Notes: a model not told the origin generated them from the letters alone. Positions 37,514-46,521 are shown, numbered from the stretch's first letter. The stretch: DNA of 64,000 nucleotides from Bdellovibrio bacteriovorus (GCF_001592755.1 NZ_LUKF01000001.1:348029-412028); one strand, 5' to 3'. Numbers and translations are program-made.

Positions 37514-38827
37514 ATGAAATCGAATGTAGAAAAAGTCTCTAATCTTTCCCGCAAATTGAGCATCGAAGTTCCAGCGGCTGCCGTTGAATCAGCTTTCAAT
37601 AAAATCTACTCTGGCATCCAAAGAGACGTAACAATCAAAGGGTTCCGCAAAGGTAAAGCACCTTTGGCAACAATCAAAAGCATTTATGGTGACCGCGTAA
37701 AACAAGACGTTGTCCAAGAACTTGTTCAAAAACACTACGCGATGGCTTTGAGCGAACACAAACTTGAGCCTATCAGCTATCCAGAATTTGAATTCGCAGA
37801 TCCAACAGAGAATAAAGATTTTTCTTTCTCTGCAAACTTTGACGTACGCCCTGATATCAACTTGAAGAAGTACGAAGGTTTGGAAGTTGAAAAAGAAAAG
37901 TTCGAACTTGATAACGCTAAAGTAGACCAAGTTTTGGAAAACATCCGTTCTTCACGTGCTACTTTTGAAACAGTGACTGAAGGTCGCGCCGTTAAAATGG
38001 GTGACATCGCGGTTATCGATTTCGAAGGCTTCATGGGTGGCGCGCCACTTGAAAACGGTTCTGGTAAAAATCACCATCTTGAATTGGGCGCAAAACAATT
38101 CATCGAAGGTTTTGAAGAAGGCATCGTAGGGATGAAAGCAGGAGAGACTAAAACTCTTTCTTTGAAATTCCCAGATCCATACCACTCTGCAGACCTTGCA
38201 GGAAAACCAGTTGAGTTCAAAGTCACTTTGAATGAAATCAAAGCAAAAGTATTGCCTGAGTTGAACGATGAGTTCATTAAAACTTTGGGCGGCCCAAGCG
38301 ATCTAGAAGCTTTGAAAAAAACAATCAAGGAAGATCTTGAACAAACAGAGCAAAAACGTATCGACGACGCTTTCAAAAACCGTTTGTTGAAAGTTTTGGT
38401 TAAAGAAAACCCAGTTGAAGTTCCTCCATCTTTGTTGAAAGAACAAAAAGCTTCATTGGTTGAAGACTTCAAAAAACGCATGACTGAACAAGGCATGGGA
38501 CCTAACGACTTCGCGTCTTACGTTGATAAATGGGACAGCGATTTCGAAAAAACTGCGGCGGAAATGATTCAATCTTCTTTCCTAGTTGATGCTATTGCGA
38601 AGAAACATGATTTGTTCGCGAAAAAAGAAGATCTAGATGCGAAATTCCAAGAATACGCTCAACAAACGAACATTGAAGAAGCACGCATCCGTGAATTCTA
38701 CGGTCGTCCAGAGCAAGCAAGCCGTTTGACTTACATGATCACAGAAGAAAAAGTGATCGATTTCTTGAAAAAATCAGTAAAGGTTAAAGAAGTGCCTGCT
38801 GGTTCTTTGAAAGAAGAAGGCAACTAA
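37514..38827 (+). CDS. tig: Trigger factor (ribosome-associated chaperone)
   Basis: A 437-aa chaperone and peptidyl-prolyl isomerase that binds nascent chains at the ribosome exit. The ribosome-binding signature GFRKGKAP is at about 42-49, the FKBP-type domain (GDIAVIDFEGF to VTLNEIK) at about 160-250, and a helical C-terminal arm follows. The ribosome-binding site AGGAG is clear. It has its own promoter and terminator, away from clpP-clpX. Confidence 0.96.
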   Translation: MKSNVEKVSNLSRKLSIEVPAAAVESAFNKIYSGIQRDVTIKGFRKGKAPLATIKSIYGDRVKQDVVQELVQKHYAMALSEHKLEPISYPEFEFADPTENKDFSFSANFDVRPDINLKKYEGLEVEKEKFELDNAKVDQVLENIRSSRATFETVTEGRAVKMGDIAVIDFEGFMGGAPLENGSGKNHHLELGAKQFIEGFEEGIVGMKAGETKTLSLKFPDPYHSADLAGKPVEFKVTLNEIKAKVLPELNDEFIKTLGGPSDLEALKKTIKEDLEQTEQKRIDDAFKNRLLKVLVKENPVEVPPSLLKEQKASLVEDFKKRMTEQGMGPNDFASYVDKWDSDFEKTAAEMIQSSFLVDAIAKKHDLFAKKEDLDAKFQEYAQQTNIEEARIREFYGRPEQASRLTYMITEEKVIDFLKKSVKVKEVPAGSLKEEGN

Positions 38828-38850
38828 GCTTATCTCTCAATTCTGAGAAT

Positions 38851-38880
38851 AAAAAAGGCTCCCCAGGGGAGCCTTTTTTA
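38851..38880. terminator. Terminator of tig
   Basis: Stem AAAAAAGGCTCCC / GGGAGCCTTTTTT with a 3-base loop. It also reaches the convergent LysR stop at 38878. Confidence 0.9.
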
Positions 38881-39735
38881 TTTTCCAACCAAGACTTTTA
38901 AGAAGGCTTCGGCTTGCCGAGACAGCTGATGCGCGCCCTTGTGAACGACAAACATCTTATAGCGGATTTTTTTTCCCAAATCCTCAAGTTGAGGAACCAC
39001 TTTGATCTTCGTGTGGTAATCCAAAATGAACTCAGGAACAAAACCCACACCTAAACCCATCTGCGCCATCGAAACAATAGCCTCCCAGCTTTCGACCTCA
39101 ACGGCGATAGCAGGCTCACTATGAAATTTCCTTTTATAGACCTGACGTAGCTCTTCAACCCCCGGACTTTCGCGCGTCACAAGGAATTCAGGCTTTTTAA
39201 TCGAAGCTTTAACTTCGCTACTAGTGATGCAGGTGAAACTTCCTTCTTTTAAAAGCTTTCTTTCAAGTCCCGCGAAATGACCATCATCAATGACGATGCC
39301 CAACTCAGCGCGACCGCTTTTTACCTCACTAACGATAAAGGCTACATCCCCGACGCTGACATGAAGTTGAAGCTTGGGATATGGCGCTTTTAAGTCTTTA
39401 ACGATGGATGGTAGAAGAAACTGGGCCACTGTGGAAGAAGTTGAAAGAAGCACTTTACCCGCAACTTCATTATTTAGGCTTTGAATTTGATCTTTTAAAA
39501 AATCGATCTGTTTAAAAAGGCCTTCTGAATTTTCTACAAGGTAATCGCCTTCTTTGGTGAGCTTAAAAGAGTTGCGGTTGTGAATCAAAAGCTCGCACCC
39601 TAAAGCTTCTTCAAGCTTGCGGATTGCCTGGCTAATTGCGGATTGGCTGACATTGTGAGCCTTTGCCGAGGCTCCTAAGCCGCCGGCTTTAGCCGCGGAA
39701 ATAAAGTATCTAAGATGGTTTAAATTCAACTCCAT
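38878..39735 (-). CDS. LysR-family transcriptional regulator
   Basis: A 285-aa regulator: winged helix 1-60 with AKAHNVSQSAISQAIRKLEE, then a substrate-binding domain. It is divergent from a small exported-protein gene at 39825, and a perfect palindrome TTAAGTA-T-TACTTAA lies four bases upstream of its start codon. It therefore probably regulates that gene and itself. The inducer is unknown. The last bases overlap the tig terminator. Confidence 0.9.
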   Translation of the reverse strand: MELNLNHLRYFISAAKAGGLGASAKAHNVSQSAISQAIRKLEEALGCELLIHNRNSFKLTKEGDYLVENSEGLFKQIDFLKDQIQSLNNEVAGKVLLSTSSTVAQFLLPSIVKDLKAPYPKLQLHVSVGDVAFIVSEVKSGRAELGIVIDDGHFAGLERKLLKEGSFTCITSSEVKASIKKPEFLVTRESPGVEELRQVYKRKFHSEPAIAVEVESWEAIVSMAQMGLGVGFVPEFILDYHTKIKVVPQLEDLGKKIRYKMFVVHKGAHQLSRQAEAFLKVLVGK

Positions 39736-39738
39736 AGA

Positions 39739-39753
39739 TTAAGTATTACTTAA
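39739..39753. promoter_or_regulatory. Candidate LysR operator palindrome
   Basis: Perfect 15-base palindrome TTAAGTATTACTTAA directly before the LysR start. A second inverted pair TAAATTCAA (39721-39729) / TTGAATTTA (39761-39769) brackets it. AT-rich DNA makes chance palindromes more likely. Confidence 0.45.
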
Positions 39754-39824
39754 TATTATATTGAATTTAATGAATTTTACTTATTAGGCTAGTCGCGTTA
39801 GGTTGCGCGCCAACAGGAGATCTT

Positions 39825-40121
39825 ATGAAATCTTTGATGGTTGTAATCACACTTTTTTCAGTCAACGCTTTTGCCTCTTATCCACAATGCTCAATCAACG
39901 GCACAATGGTAGACCTTCTTCCCGAAGTTCATCCTCGCGCGGATATCGCAAGCTATGTTTTTGAAGGAGCTGTCTCTGGCGGATATGTTCGTATCGCCGA
40001 AGTGGATGGAAACTATTTTTTAGCAATTAAAAAAGAAGGTCAGTCGGTCCTTGTTCAGGGCGAAAAGATTAATAACTCTTACGTAATTGCTAACACAGAA
40101 TTCGCTATTCAGTGCCCATAA
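39825..40121 (+). CDS. Small exported protein
   Basis: A 98-aa protein with a signal peptide (about 1-17, ending AFA) and a short mature domain of beta-like sequence with two cysteines (YPQC at start, IQCP at the end) that could close a disulfide loop. CAGGAG lies before the ATG. It is divergent from a LysR gene and followed after 11 bases by an HTH-TPR regulator, probably in one operon. No function is known. Confidence 0.75.
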   Translation: MKSLMVVITLFSVNAFASYPQCSINGTMVDLLPEVHPRADIASYVFEGAVSGGYVRIAEVDGNYFLAIKKEGQSVLVQGEKINNSYVIANTEFAIQCP

Positions 40122-40132
40122 TTAGGTGACCC

Positions 40133-41317
40133 GTGGCTACCGAATCCTTTTCACTCTGTCATGATACTTTAAACAGTCTCTTTCGAGAAAAAGGCTTGTC
40201 GCAAATAGCGGTAGCCGAGAAGCTGCATATTTCTACTAAAACCGTTCAACGCTGGTCGAACCGTACGGCTCGGCGAATTCGTGCTGAACTCTTAACGGAT
40301 CTTGCGGCTTTTTTAGAAGTTCCCGCAGAGCAATTAATTAAAAATACGGAAAGCTTCAAGATGCGCCCTCATGACCCTTTGCTTGAGGAGCTTTTGCATG
40401 ATTCGTATCTACAAATGATCCGTGCTACCGACAACTGGGACGGCTATTTAAGAATGTTACGCTCGTTTCAAAACGAAGACCTTCCCAGTTCTCAGGCGCT
40501 GGGTCTTTTTTTAAATATGGGTATTGCGACTCTTCACGTGGGACAAATGCGTGCCAGCCGGTTTTATTTGCAAAAAGGCCATGACCTTGCGGTGACATTG
40601 AATGATTCAAAAGCGCTTGCCAGAAGCCATATTTGGTCCGCTTTTCGCGAAGAGCAGGCTGGAAACTTAAGTATTGCCCTTTTGCACTTGGAAAAAGCGC
40701 AGTCTTTTCTAAAATCCACTTCTTCTTATTCTTTAGAAGCGGATCTTCATTTTTGTTATGGGCGAATCCACGCCCATCTTCGCAACTTTCACGTCGCCAG
40801 AACTGCATTTCGAAAAAGTCTTCTGATATCTGTGACACAGAAACTTACGACCCGTGCCGCAGTGACTTATACAGAATTAGCTTACTTGCAGTTTAAGTTT
40901 GGTTTTTACAAGCACGCCACTTTGTCTTTTCAGCGTGCACTTAAAAATGCGCAAATCAGCGGGTGGGCTCATGGGATTTCTGTCGCCCGAGTAGGCTTAA
41001 ATCTAATTCACAGTATTAAAGCGAAAACTCGCTTCCCTCAGCTCACGAAGAATTTGATGGTTGCAAATACCAAGGTTGATGGCCGCCTTGAAGATCTGTT
41101 ATTTCAAGGAGCCTTGTTGAACGGAGATATCGAAAGTGCCAATAAGATAGTTTTAGCGCGCATTAAAAAATCCCGCGCAACTCCTTTGCACTTTGCTTAC
41201 GCGATCTTGGATGCTCATATTCTTTCAGCAAAAAATCCGCAGAATTATGTTTTGCGCGAAAGCCTGCTAGCTAAAGCGCGGGATACTTTAAAGCGCAACG
41301 GCATTCCTGCCGTTTAG
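40133..41317 (+). CDS. HTH protein with TPR-like repeats
   Basis: A 394-aa cytoplasmic protein. The N-terminal Cro/CI-type helix-turn-helix (about 12-66, KGLSQIAVAEKLHISTKTVQRW) is followed by TPR-like helices over residues 90-390. This is the XRE-TPR plan found in peptide-responsive regulators such as Rgg/PlcR, although relation to those was not tested. The start codon is GTG after AGGTGACCC. It probably shares a transcript with the small exported protein before it. Its stop overlaps the convergent KH gene by four bases. Confidence 0.8.
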   Translation: MATESFSLCHDTLNSLFREKGLSQIAVAEKLHISTKTVQRWSNRTARRIRAELLTDLAAFLEVPAEQLIKNTESFKMRPHDPLLEELLHDSYLQMIRATDNWDGYLRMLRSFQNEDLPSSQALGLFLNMGIATLHVGQMRASRFYLQKGHDLAVTLNDSKALARSHIWSAFREEQAGNLSIALLHLEKAQSFLKSTSSYSLEADLHFCYGRIHAHLRNFHVARTAFRKSLLISVTQKLTTRAAVTYTELAYLQFKFGFYKHATLSFQRALKNAQISGWAHGISVARVGLNLIHSIKAKTRFPQLTKNLMVANTKVDGRLEDLLFQGALLNGDIESANKIVLARIKKSRATPLHFAYAILDAHILSAKNPQNYVLRESLLAKARDTLKRNGIPAV

Positions 41318-41649
41318 TCTTGAGGATAAAAAGGAATATCGACAATGGCACGCAAGCCATACTTGGAAGTCACGGCCGTCACGATATTGCGAATGCTTGT
41401 GATAGTTTTTCCGTTTCGACCAATTAAACGCGCCATATTTCGTTGGCAGCAGTCCACCTTGAATGTCGTGGTTCTTTCACCCGGGATTACCATGACGGAC
41501 ATTTCCTCTGGAACATCGGCATTGAGCTTCAATAATCCCTCGATGAGATCGCGGCACTGATTAAGCACTCCTTCCTTAGAAGGATTTTCGGGCATCCATG
41601 GATCACGGCTTTGACGTTTGATAACAAGTGGTTTCTCAGATGAAGACAT
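41314..41649 (-). CDS. KH-domain RNA-binding protein
   Basis: A 111-aa protein. The C-terminal half is a KH domain with the GxxG loop GRNG in ARLIGRNGKTITSI, which binds single-stranded RNA. It resembles KhpA, which acts with KhpB/Jag on cell division and small RNAs, but has a longer N-terminus (about 40 residues). The ATG at 41649 follows GGAG; an earlier start at 41667 is less likely. Its 3' end overlaps the convergent gene. Confidence 0.8.
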   Translation of the reverse strand: MSSSEKPLVIKRQSRDPWMPENPSKEGVLNQCRDLIEGLLKLNADVPEEMSVMVIPGERTTTFKVDCCQRNMARLIGRNGKTITSIRNIVTAVTSKYGLRAIVDIPFYPQD

Positions 41650-41747
41650 AATTACTCCTGCCCTCATTCAAAAATGAAAACTAGGGAGCAACAATCTAAG
41701 GATGCAAGGGCTAGTCTAAAAACTGATGCAGTCCTGCATGTCCGATT

Positions 41748-42311
41748 TTACTGACAGTTATTATATTCGTCGAAGTATCTCTGACAGATGGAATATTGCG
41801 AATTGCAGTCGCTAATATCCGAGGATGTATACTGAGCTGTTGGACATTGGCGAGGAGCTCCTCGCTTAACGTTCGCAACAAAAGTTCCTTCGACCATTGG
41901 TTCAATATTACGACTGTAAATTCTGTAGCGAATTGTGTTTGTTCCCGCTTCTAACAAAGGCTTTTGAAAAATGGTAGAGATCCAAAGATTGAAAGCCTCT
42001 TTGCTTTTTCCACGATAACCATCGTACTCCGCTGTTTTTGAGCGGGAAGATCCATCAGCATGAGTTGCAACCAACTCAACGCGATCTGTGCGAGAATCTT
42101 GAGGACCCACGAAATGATCATAAGCTGCGGGGTTTAAAGCCATATCACGGCAAGTATAGATAGCAGAGCCGCTTCCGTTAAAACCACTGCAGATAACTTT
42201 GACTGTGCCAGAGATAGCTGTCGCCGATAATTCGTTTCCGTGAGAAAAACCCACGAACTCGGCCGATGCCATGGATGAGAATAATAAAATTGAAGCAATC
42301 ACCTTCAACAT
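41748..42311 (-). CDS. Hypothetical exported protein
   Basis: A 187-aa protein with a signal peptide (about 1-17, ending ASA). The mature part is beta-rich, with CSGFNGSGSAIYTC early on and a Cys/Tyr/Gln-rich end (DCNSQYSICQRYFDEY). No domain is recognised. It lies downstream of ctpA, but the hairpin at 42315-42362 between them suggests separate transcription or that the hairpin masks its ribosome-binding site. Confidence 0.7.
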   Translation of the reverse strand: MLKVIASILLFSSMASAEFVGFSHGNELSATAISGTVKVICSGFNGSGSAIYTCRDMALNPAAYDHFVGPQDSRTDRVELVATHADGSSRSKTAEYDGYRGKSKEAFNLWISTIFQKPLLEAGTNTIRYRIYSRNIEPMVEGTFVANVKRGAPRQCPTAQYTSSDISDCNSQYSICQRYFDEYNNCQ

Positions 42312-42314
42312 GAA

Positions 42315-42362
42315 AGGCCCCCTCTGCCTGCCACATCTTGTAGTGGGCGTAGAGTAGGGCCT
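42315..42362 (-). terminator. Hairpin between ctpA and downstream gene
   Basis: Outer arms AGGCCC / GGGCCT with an inner CCAC/GTGG stem. It lies 21 bases past the ctpA stop and covers the purine stretch ahead of the next start codon. No T-run, so termination is uncertain. Confidence 0.45.
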
Positions 42363-42382
42363 CTAATTTTCAGAAGCAATAA

Positions 42383-43762
42383 CTAGCGCGTCAAGGCCTT
42401 CAAAGTACCCCACGCCTTAAGATAGCTAAATGCCTGATATGCTTGATAATCTCTCTTAAATAATGCTTCGCGCGGAGAAAGCTTTTCTTCCTTCTTTGAA
42501 CCGACATCTTTCCACCAAGCAAGGGCACCTTCTTCAGTTCCTTGTTTTGTGTCAAGTTTCTCTGCCGCCTTTTCACGGTCGCCTTTTAAGTGACCTGCGA
42601 TATCGCCTTCACGAGTCGTTTGCGATTTTACGACGGCTTTTGAGAAGGCTTCTGGATCCACGTCATCAATCTCGATATCAGGATGGATTCCTTCTGCTTG
42701 GATCGAAACGCCACTTGGAGTGTAGTAACGAGCCACTGTTAATTTCAAACCGCTGCCATCACCCAACTTAATAACAGACTGCACAGAGCCTTTTCCGAAA
42801 GTTCTTTGACCTACGATCAAAGCACGTTTGTTATCTTGAAGAGCTCCAGAAACAATCTCGCTGGCACTTGCCGTGTATTCGTTAACTAAGATCACAACCG
42901 GGAAGTTCGTGTACTGACCACGACGAGTCGCCACTGCCACTTCTTTATCGTTCTTGTTGCGACCAATTGTGCTGACGATAGTTCCTTCTTTTAAGAACAT
43001 ATCGCTGACTTTCACGGCCTGATCCAACAAACCACCTGGGTTTCTGCGCAAGTCGATCAGAAGTCCCGCGGTGTTGCCGTTGTTTTCTTTCATGTGTTTT
43101 TCAATCGCTTTTTGCAAATCCTTCGCCGTATTTTCGATAAAGCTTGTGATTTTCACGTAAGCAAATCCATCACCCAAATCCGTGTACTTCACAGATTTGA
43201 TTTTCACGCTTCCACGAGTCACAGTGATATCACGAGGTTTTTCTTCGCCCTCACGAACCACACGAAGGATGACTTTGCTGCCACGTTTTCCGCGCATCAA
43301 TTGCGAGGCTTCAACTAAGCTGACACCTTTTGTACTGTGCCCATCGACCGCGATCACTTTATCACCGGCTTTGATTCCGGCTTCCCAAGCAGGAGCGTCT
43401 TCAATTGGCGAGATGATCGTCAAAACACCATTCTGAATGGAAATCTCAATTCCCAATCCGCCGAACTCTCCACTGGTCTCTGTTTCGAAATCTTTAAAGA
43501 TGTCTGGAGACATAAAGTTCGTATGGGGATCTAATTCGCGCAGCATTCCTTTGATAGCTCCGTAGACCAACTTCTTAGTATCAACGGGTTCTACGTAGTA
43601 TTGCTGAATAAGATTTAAAACTTTTGAGAAGTTCTGCAAATCTGCGTATCGCTCTTGAGCGAAAGCGCGAACCTGAAAACCCGTTTCAGCCATAATAAAG
43701 ATCGTTAGTAAAAGAGCGAATCCGAGGATGTAGGTTTTCCAGTAACGTTTAATCGATTGCAT
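42383..43762 (-). CDS. ctpA: C-terminal processing protease (S41, CtpA/Prc)
   Basis: A 459-aa periplasmic serine protease anchored by an N-terminal helix (about 11-27). A PDZ domain (about 100-185) is followed by the S41 domain with the Ser299/Lys324 dyad (TASASE and GKGSVQ), aligned to Ser430/Lys455 of E. coli Prc. Such proteases trim or clear wall hydrolases and other exported proteins. It follows an EnvC-like gene six bases away in the ftsE-ftsX operon. B. subtilis has the same ftsEX-ctpB neighbourhood. Confidence 0.93.
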   Translation of the reverse strand: MQSIKRYWKTYILGFALLLTIFIMAETGFQVRAFAQERYADLQNFSKVLNLIQQYYVEPVDTKKLVYGAIKGMLRELDPHTNFMSPDIFKDFETETSGEFGGLGIEISIQNGVLTIISPIEDAPAWEAGIKAGDKVIAVDGHSTKGVSLVEASQLMRGKRGSKVILRVVREGEEKPRDITVTRGSVKIKSVKYTDLGDGFAYVKITSFIENTAKDLQKAIEKHMKENNGNTAGLLIDLRRNPGGLLDQAVKVSDMFLKEGTIVSTIGRNKNDKEVAVATRRGQYTNFPVVILVNEYTASASEIVSGALQDNKRALIVGQRTFGKGSVQSVIKLGDGSGLKLTVARYYTPSGVSIQAEGIHPDIEIDDVDPEAFSKAVVKSQTTREGDIAGHLKGDREKAAEKLDTKQGTEEGALAWWKDVGSKKEEKLSPREALFKRDYQAYQAFSYLKAWGTLKALTR

Positions 43763-43768
43763 AGTGTT

Positions 43769-44884
43769 TTAGAGTCCTTTCATCCACTGCTGCGGGTCGT
43801 AGGGTTCGGAAAAATGTCTAATTTCAAAATAAAGTCCAGGGTTGCTTTCGCGAGTCGATTCACCCACTTGGGCAATCACTTGCGACTGGGTGATCTCATC
43901 ACCGACGCCGACCTTCACTTCTTCAGCGTGAGAATAAACCGTGTAGTAATGATCTCCGTGATCCACGATCAATGTGGTTCCAAATCCCGGCAAATCACCC
44001 ACATAAGAAATGCGTCCTTCAAAAACAGATTTGATAGGGCTTCCCTTAGCTGCGGAAATAAAAATTCCCTTGTGTGAAATAGTATAGGGGTGATCCTCCC
44101 CTTTCATAAGTCCAAATTTCCGAGTAACCACACCCGGAAGTGGTTGAGGCAACGCCCCTTTTTGATCTGCGAAGGAAGGCTTAAAGAGCAAATCAAAAAG
44201 TCCAGCGTCTTCGATATTGTATTGCAAAGATTTTTCGCGAAGGCCGTTGATCTTGTTGATCGCAAAAAGCTTGCTTTTACGAATGCCGTCCAGAAGCTTG
44301 CCTTTAAGTTCTTGTTCTTTACGAAATTGCTTTTCTTGGGCGACGATTTTGTTTTCTATAGCCTTAAGGCTTTCCAAACGTTGCGCTAACATTTTCTTCT
44401 TGTTTTGAAGCTCTTTAAGATCGCGTCCGTAATTTTTAATAAGGTCTAAGTCGCGAGCCGCCACAATTCCCAAGATTTTTAGATTGCGCTCTAAGGAGGC
44501 TGAACTGTCGGATGAAAACAGGAAACGCGCAACCGAGGGTCCGCCTAGCTTGTAGATGGCTCTTAATCTTTCTGCCAGCAAAGCTTTTTGCGACTTTGAG
44601 CGCTGATCCAACTCATCGACTTTTTGGGAAAGATTTTTGATATTCACTTCTAAGAACGCACGCTGCTGGGATAAGTCCCCTTTTTCCGTGACAATCTTTT
44701 TGATTTTTTTATTGAGCTGATAAAGAGCTGAAAGCACTTGGCGCTGCTTAAGCTCGGCGTCTTCAAGATTCTTCTTCTGAGCTTCAAAGTCTTTAGCAAT
44801 GGTATCCGCCGCCGTCGATGCCAGCGCAGAGGTCGTCATCGCCGAAGAAAGAAGCACAGCTAAGAGCACTTGAAAGAGCTTCAA
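43769..44884 (-). CDS. EnvC-like murein-hydrolase activator (degenerate LytM)
   Basis: A 371-aa exported protein with a signal peptide (to about 22), a long coiled coil (30-225) and a C-terminal LytM/M23 domain. Zinc ligands are altered: His271 is present, but the Asp of HxxxD is Phe275 and the first His of the HxH motif is Tyr352. His319 remains. Loss of zinc ligands is typical of EnvC, which activates amidases instead of cutting the wall. It lies directly after ftsX, whose large loop recruits EnvC. The amidase partner is not in the window. Confidence 0.85.
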   Translation of the reverse strand: MKLFQVLLAVLLSSAMTTSALASTAADTIAKDFEAQKKNLEDAELKQRQVLSALYQLNKKIKKIVTEKGDLSQQRAFLEVNIKNLSQKVDELDQRSKSQKALLAERLRAIYKLGGPSVARFLFSSDSSASLERNLKILGIVAARDLDLIKNYGRDLKELQNKKKMLAQRLESLKAIENKIVAQEKQFRKEQELKGKLLDGIRKSKLFAINKINGLREKSLQYNIEDAGLFDLLFKPSFADQKGALPQPLPGVVTRKFGLMKGEDHPYTISHKGIFISAAKGSPIKSVFEGRISYVGDLPGFGTTLIVDHGDHYYTVYSHAEEVKVGVGDEITQSQVIAQVGESTRESNPGLYFEIRHFSEPYDPQQWMKGL

Positions 44885-44886
44885 AT

Positions 44887-45780
44887 CTACACCCGACTTC
44901 CTGCATATCCATCGTTAAGACGACGAACGCAAAGATAGGAAGCCAGAGCACCTAAGAAAGTTCCACCCACGACAAAAAGTATTAATGCAGGGATGCTGAT
45001 GAAATGAATGTGTTCACCTAGCTGCAAGAAGCTTAGTTTCGTGACTAAAAAACCTTTAAGAGCCGTGTACAAAAGAAGACAGAACACCAAACCAAAAATA
45101 GAGGAAGTTAAACCTAGAATAGCCCCTTCGATCATAAAAGGTTTGCGGATCATCCCAGCTGTAGCGCCAATCATTTCTAAAACTACGATTTCGTCTTTTC
45201 TGTTTTGAATCGAAGCACGAATCGCGTTGGAAATAACAAACAGAGCCGCTGCCAAAATCACAAAGCCTAACAAAGACAACGTCGTCTCAATCGTCGTGAC
45301 CAGAGAGGCATACTTTTCTACCCAATCCTGACCATAGCTGACTTCGTCCACACCTTCTAAGCCTTTAACTTCAGCCGCAAGAGTTTTAAGCACTTGCATT
45401 TGATCGGACGTGCTGACATTGGAAGCTAAGCTGACTTGAAGGCTTGCGGGAATCAGTTTTAAAAGTTCTTCGTCTTGAGAAATATCCGGTGCGTAACTAG
45501 CCATCTGCGCACGGAAATCATTGAGAGCCTTTTCTTGATTAACCAAATGGATGGCTCCAACCTTACCTGTATCTTTAAGCTTGTTTTCTATGAACTGTCG
45601 GCCTTGGTCTGAGATATCTTGGGAAAGATAAACCGTCATTTGCACGTCTTCTCCCCACAACGTCAGAATATTTCTAAAGTTTTGAGAGATAAGAAGACCG
45701 GATCCCATCACGGCAAAGCAAGCCGTGACAACGACCAGAGTAGAAATTTTTAGCGCCCAGTTTTTTTGTGGAGATCTCAT
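44887..45780 (-). CDS. ftsX: Cell-division ABC permease FtsX
   Basis: A 297-aa permease with four transmembrane helices (one near 20-40, three from about 170 to 285) and a periplasmic loop of about 130 residues that couples FtsE to EnvC-type activators. The family signature is the C-terminal FtsX permease domain with VVLEMIGATAGMIRKPF. Its start overlaps the ftsE stop by four bases, and the EnvC-like gene starts two bases after its stop. Confidence 0.94.
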   Translation of the reverse strand: MRSPQKNWALKISTLVVVTACFAVMGSGLLISQNFRNILTLWGEDVQMTVYLSQDISDQGRQFIENKLKDTGKVGAIHLVNQEKALNDFRAQMASYAPDISQDEELLKLIPASLQVSLASNVSTSDQMQVLKTLAAEVKGLEGVDEVSYGQDWVEKYASLVTTIETTLSLLGFVILAAALFVISNAIRASIQNRKDEIVVLEMIGATAGMIRKPFMIEGAILGLTSSIFGLVFCLLLYTALKGFLVTKLSFLQLGEHIHFISIPALILFVVGGTFLGALASYLCVRRLNDGYAGSRV

Positions 45781-46439
45781 TTTTTGTCTCCAACAATCAT
45801 TCCGTCGCGAAGCTCTAAGGTGCGTTTATTACGACGTTTTACCATTTCATGATCGTGAGTCGCCACAAAGACTGTTGTACCTTGGGCGCAAACTCTTTCA
45901 AGCAGATCCATAATCTCTTCACTGAGTCGCGGATCTAAATTTCCCGTCGGCTCATCGGCAATCAAAACGCCGGGTTGGTGAATGATGGCGCGAGCAATCG
46001 CCGTTCGCTGTTGCTCTCCACCTGAAACAAAATCAGGATACTGATCATGTTTGTGTGCAAGGCCCACTTGTTCTAAAACTTCAGACACGCGACGGGCAAT
46101 CGCTGGAGTTTTGTCGCCACGGACAACTAAAGGCAGAGCCACATTTTCAAAAATAGTTTTATCTTTTAGAAGTTTGAAATCTTGAAAGACCACGCCGATC
46201 TTTCTTCGAAATAAAGGAATCTGACCTTCTTTGATTGATACAAGATCATGTCCCGCAACCTTCACGTCACCCGAAGTCGCGATGTCGTAGGCGGAAATCA
46301 TTTTAAAAAGAGTTGTTTTACCTGCACCACTGGGACCGGTAAGAAAAACGAATTCACCCTTGTCGATGCGCAAGTCGACATTCTTCAAAGCATGGACCGG
46401 GCCCGGGTAAGTCTTGTAAACATGAGAGAATTCAATCAT
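45777..46439 (-). CDS. ftsE: Cell-division ATPase FtsE
   Basis: A 220-aa ABC ATPase with Walker A GPSGAGKTT, signature VSGGEQQR, Walker B VLIADEPTGNLD and switch histidine in THDHEM. With FtsX it drives wall cleavage at division. It opens the ftsE-ftsX-envC-like-ctpA operon. No good ribosome-binding site of unusual kind was noted. Confidence 0.96.
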   Translation of the reverse strand: MIEFSHVYKTYPGPVHALKNVDLRIDKGEFVFLTGPSGAGKTTLFKMISAYDIATSGDVKVAGHDLVSIKEGQIPLFRRKIGVVFQDFKLLKDKTIFENVALPLVVRGDKTPAIARRVSEVLEQVGLAHKHDQYPDFVSGGEQQRTAIARAIIHQPGVLIADEPTGNLDPRLSEEIMDLLERVCAQGTTVFVATHDHEMVKRRNKRTLELRDGMIVGDKK

Positions 46440-46521
46440 CCCTCTATCTTATGAAAGAGTAACTGGGATGAATACTCGCCGGAAGTCGAGGTTTTGCATC
46501 GAACTGAAACTTTTCGCCGGA

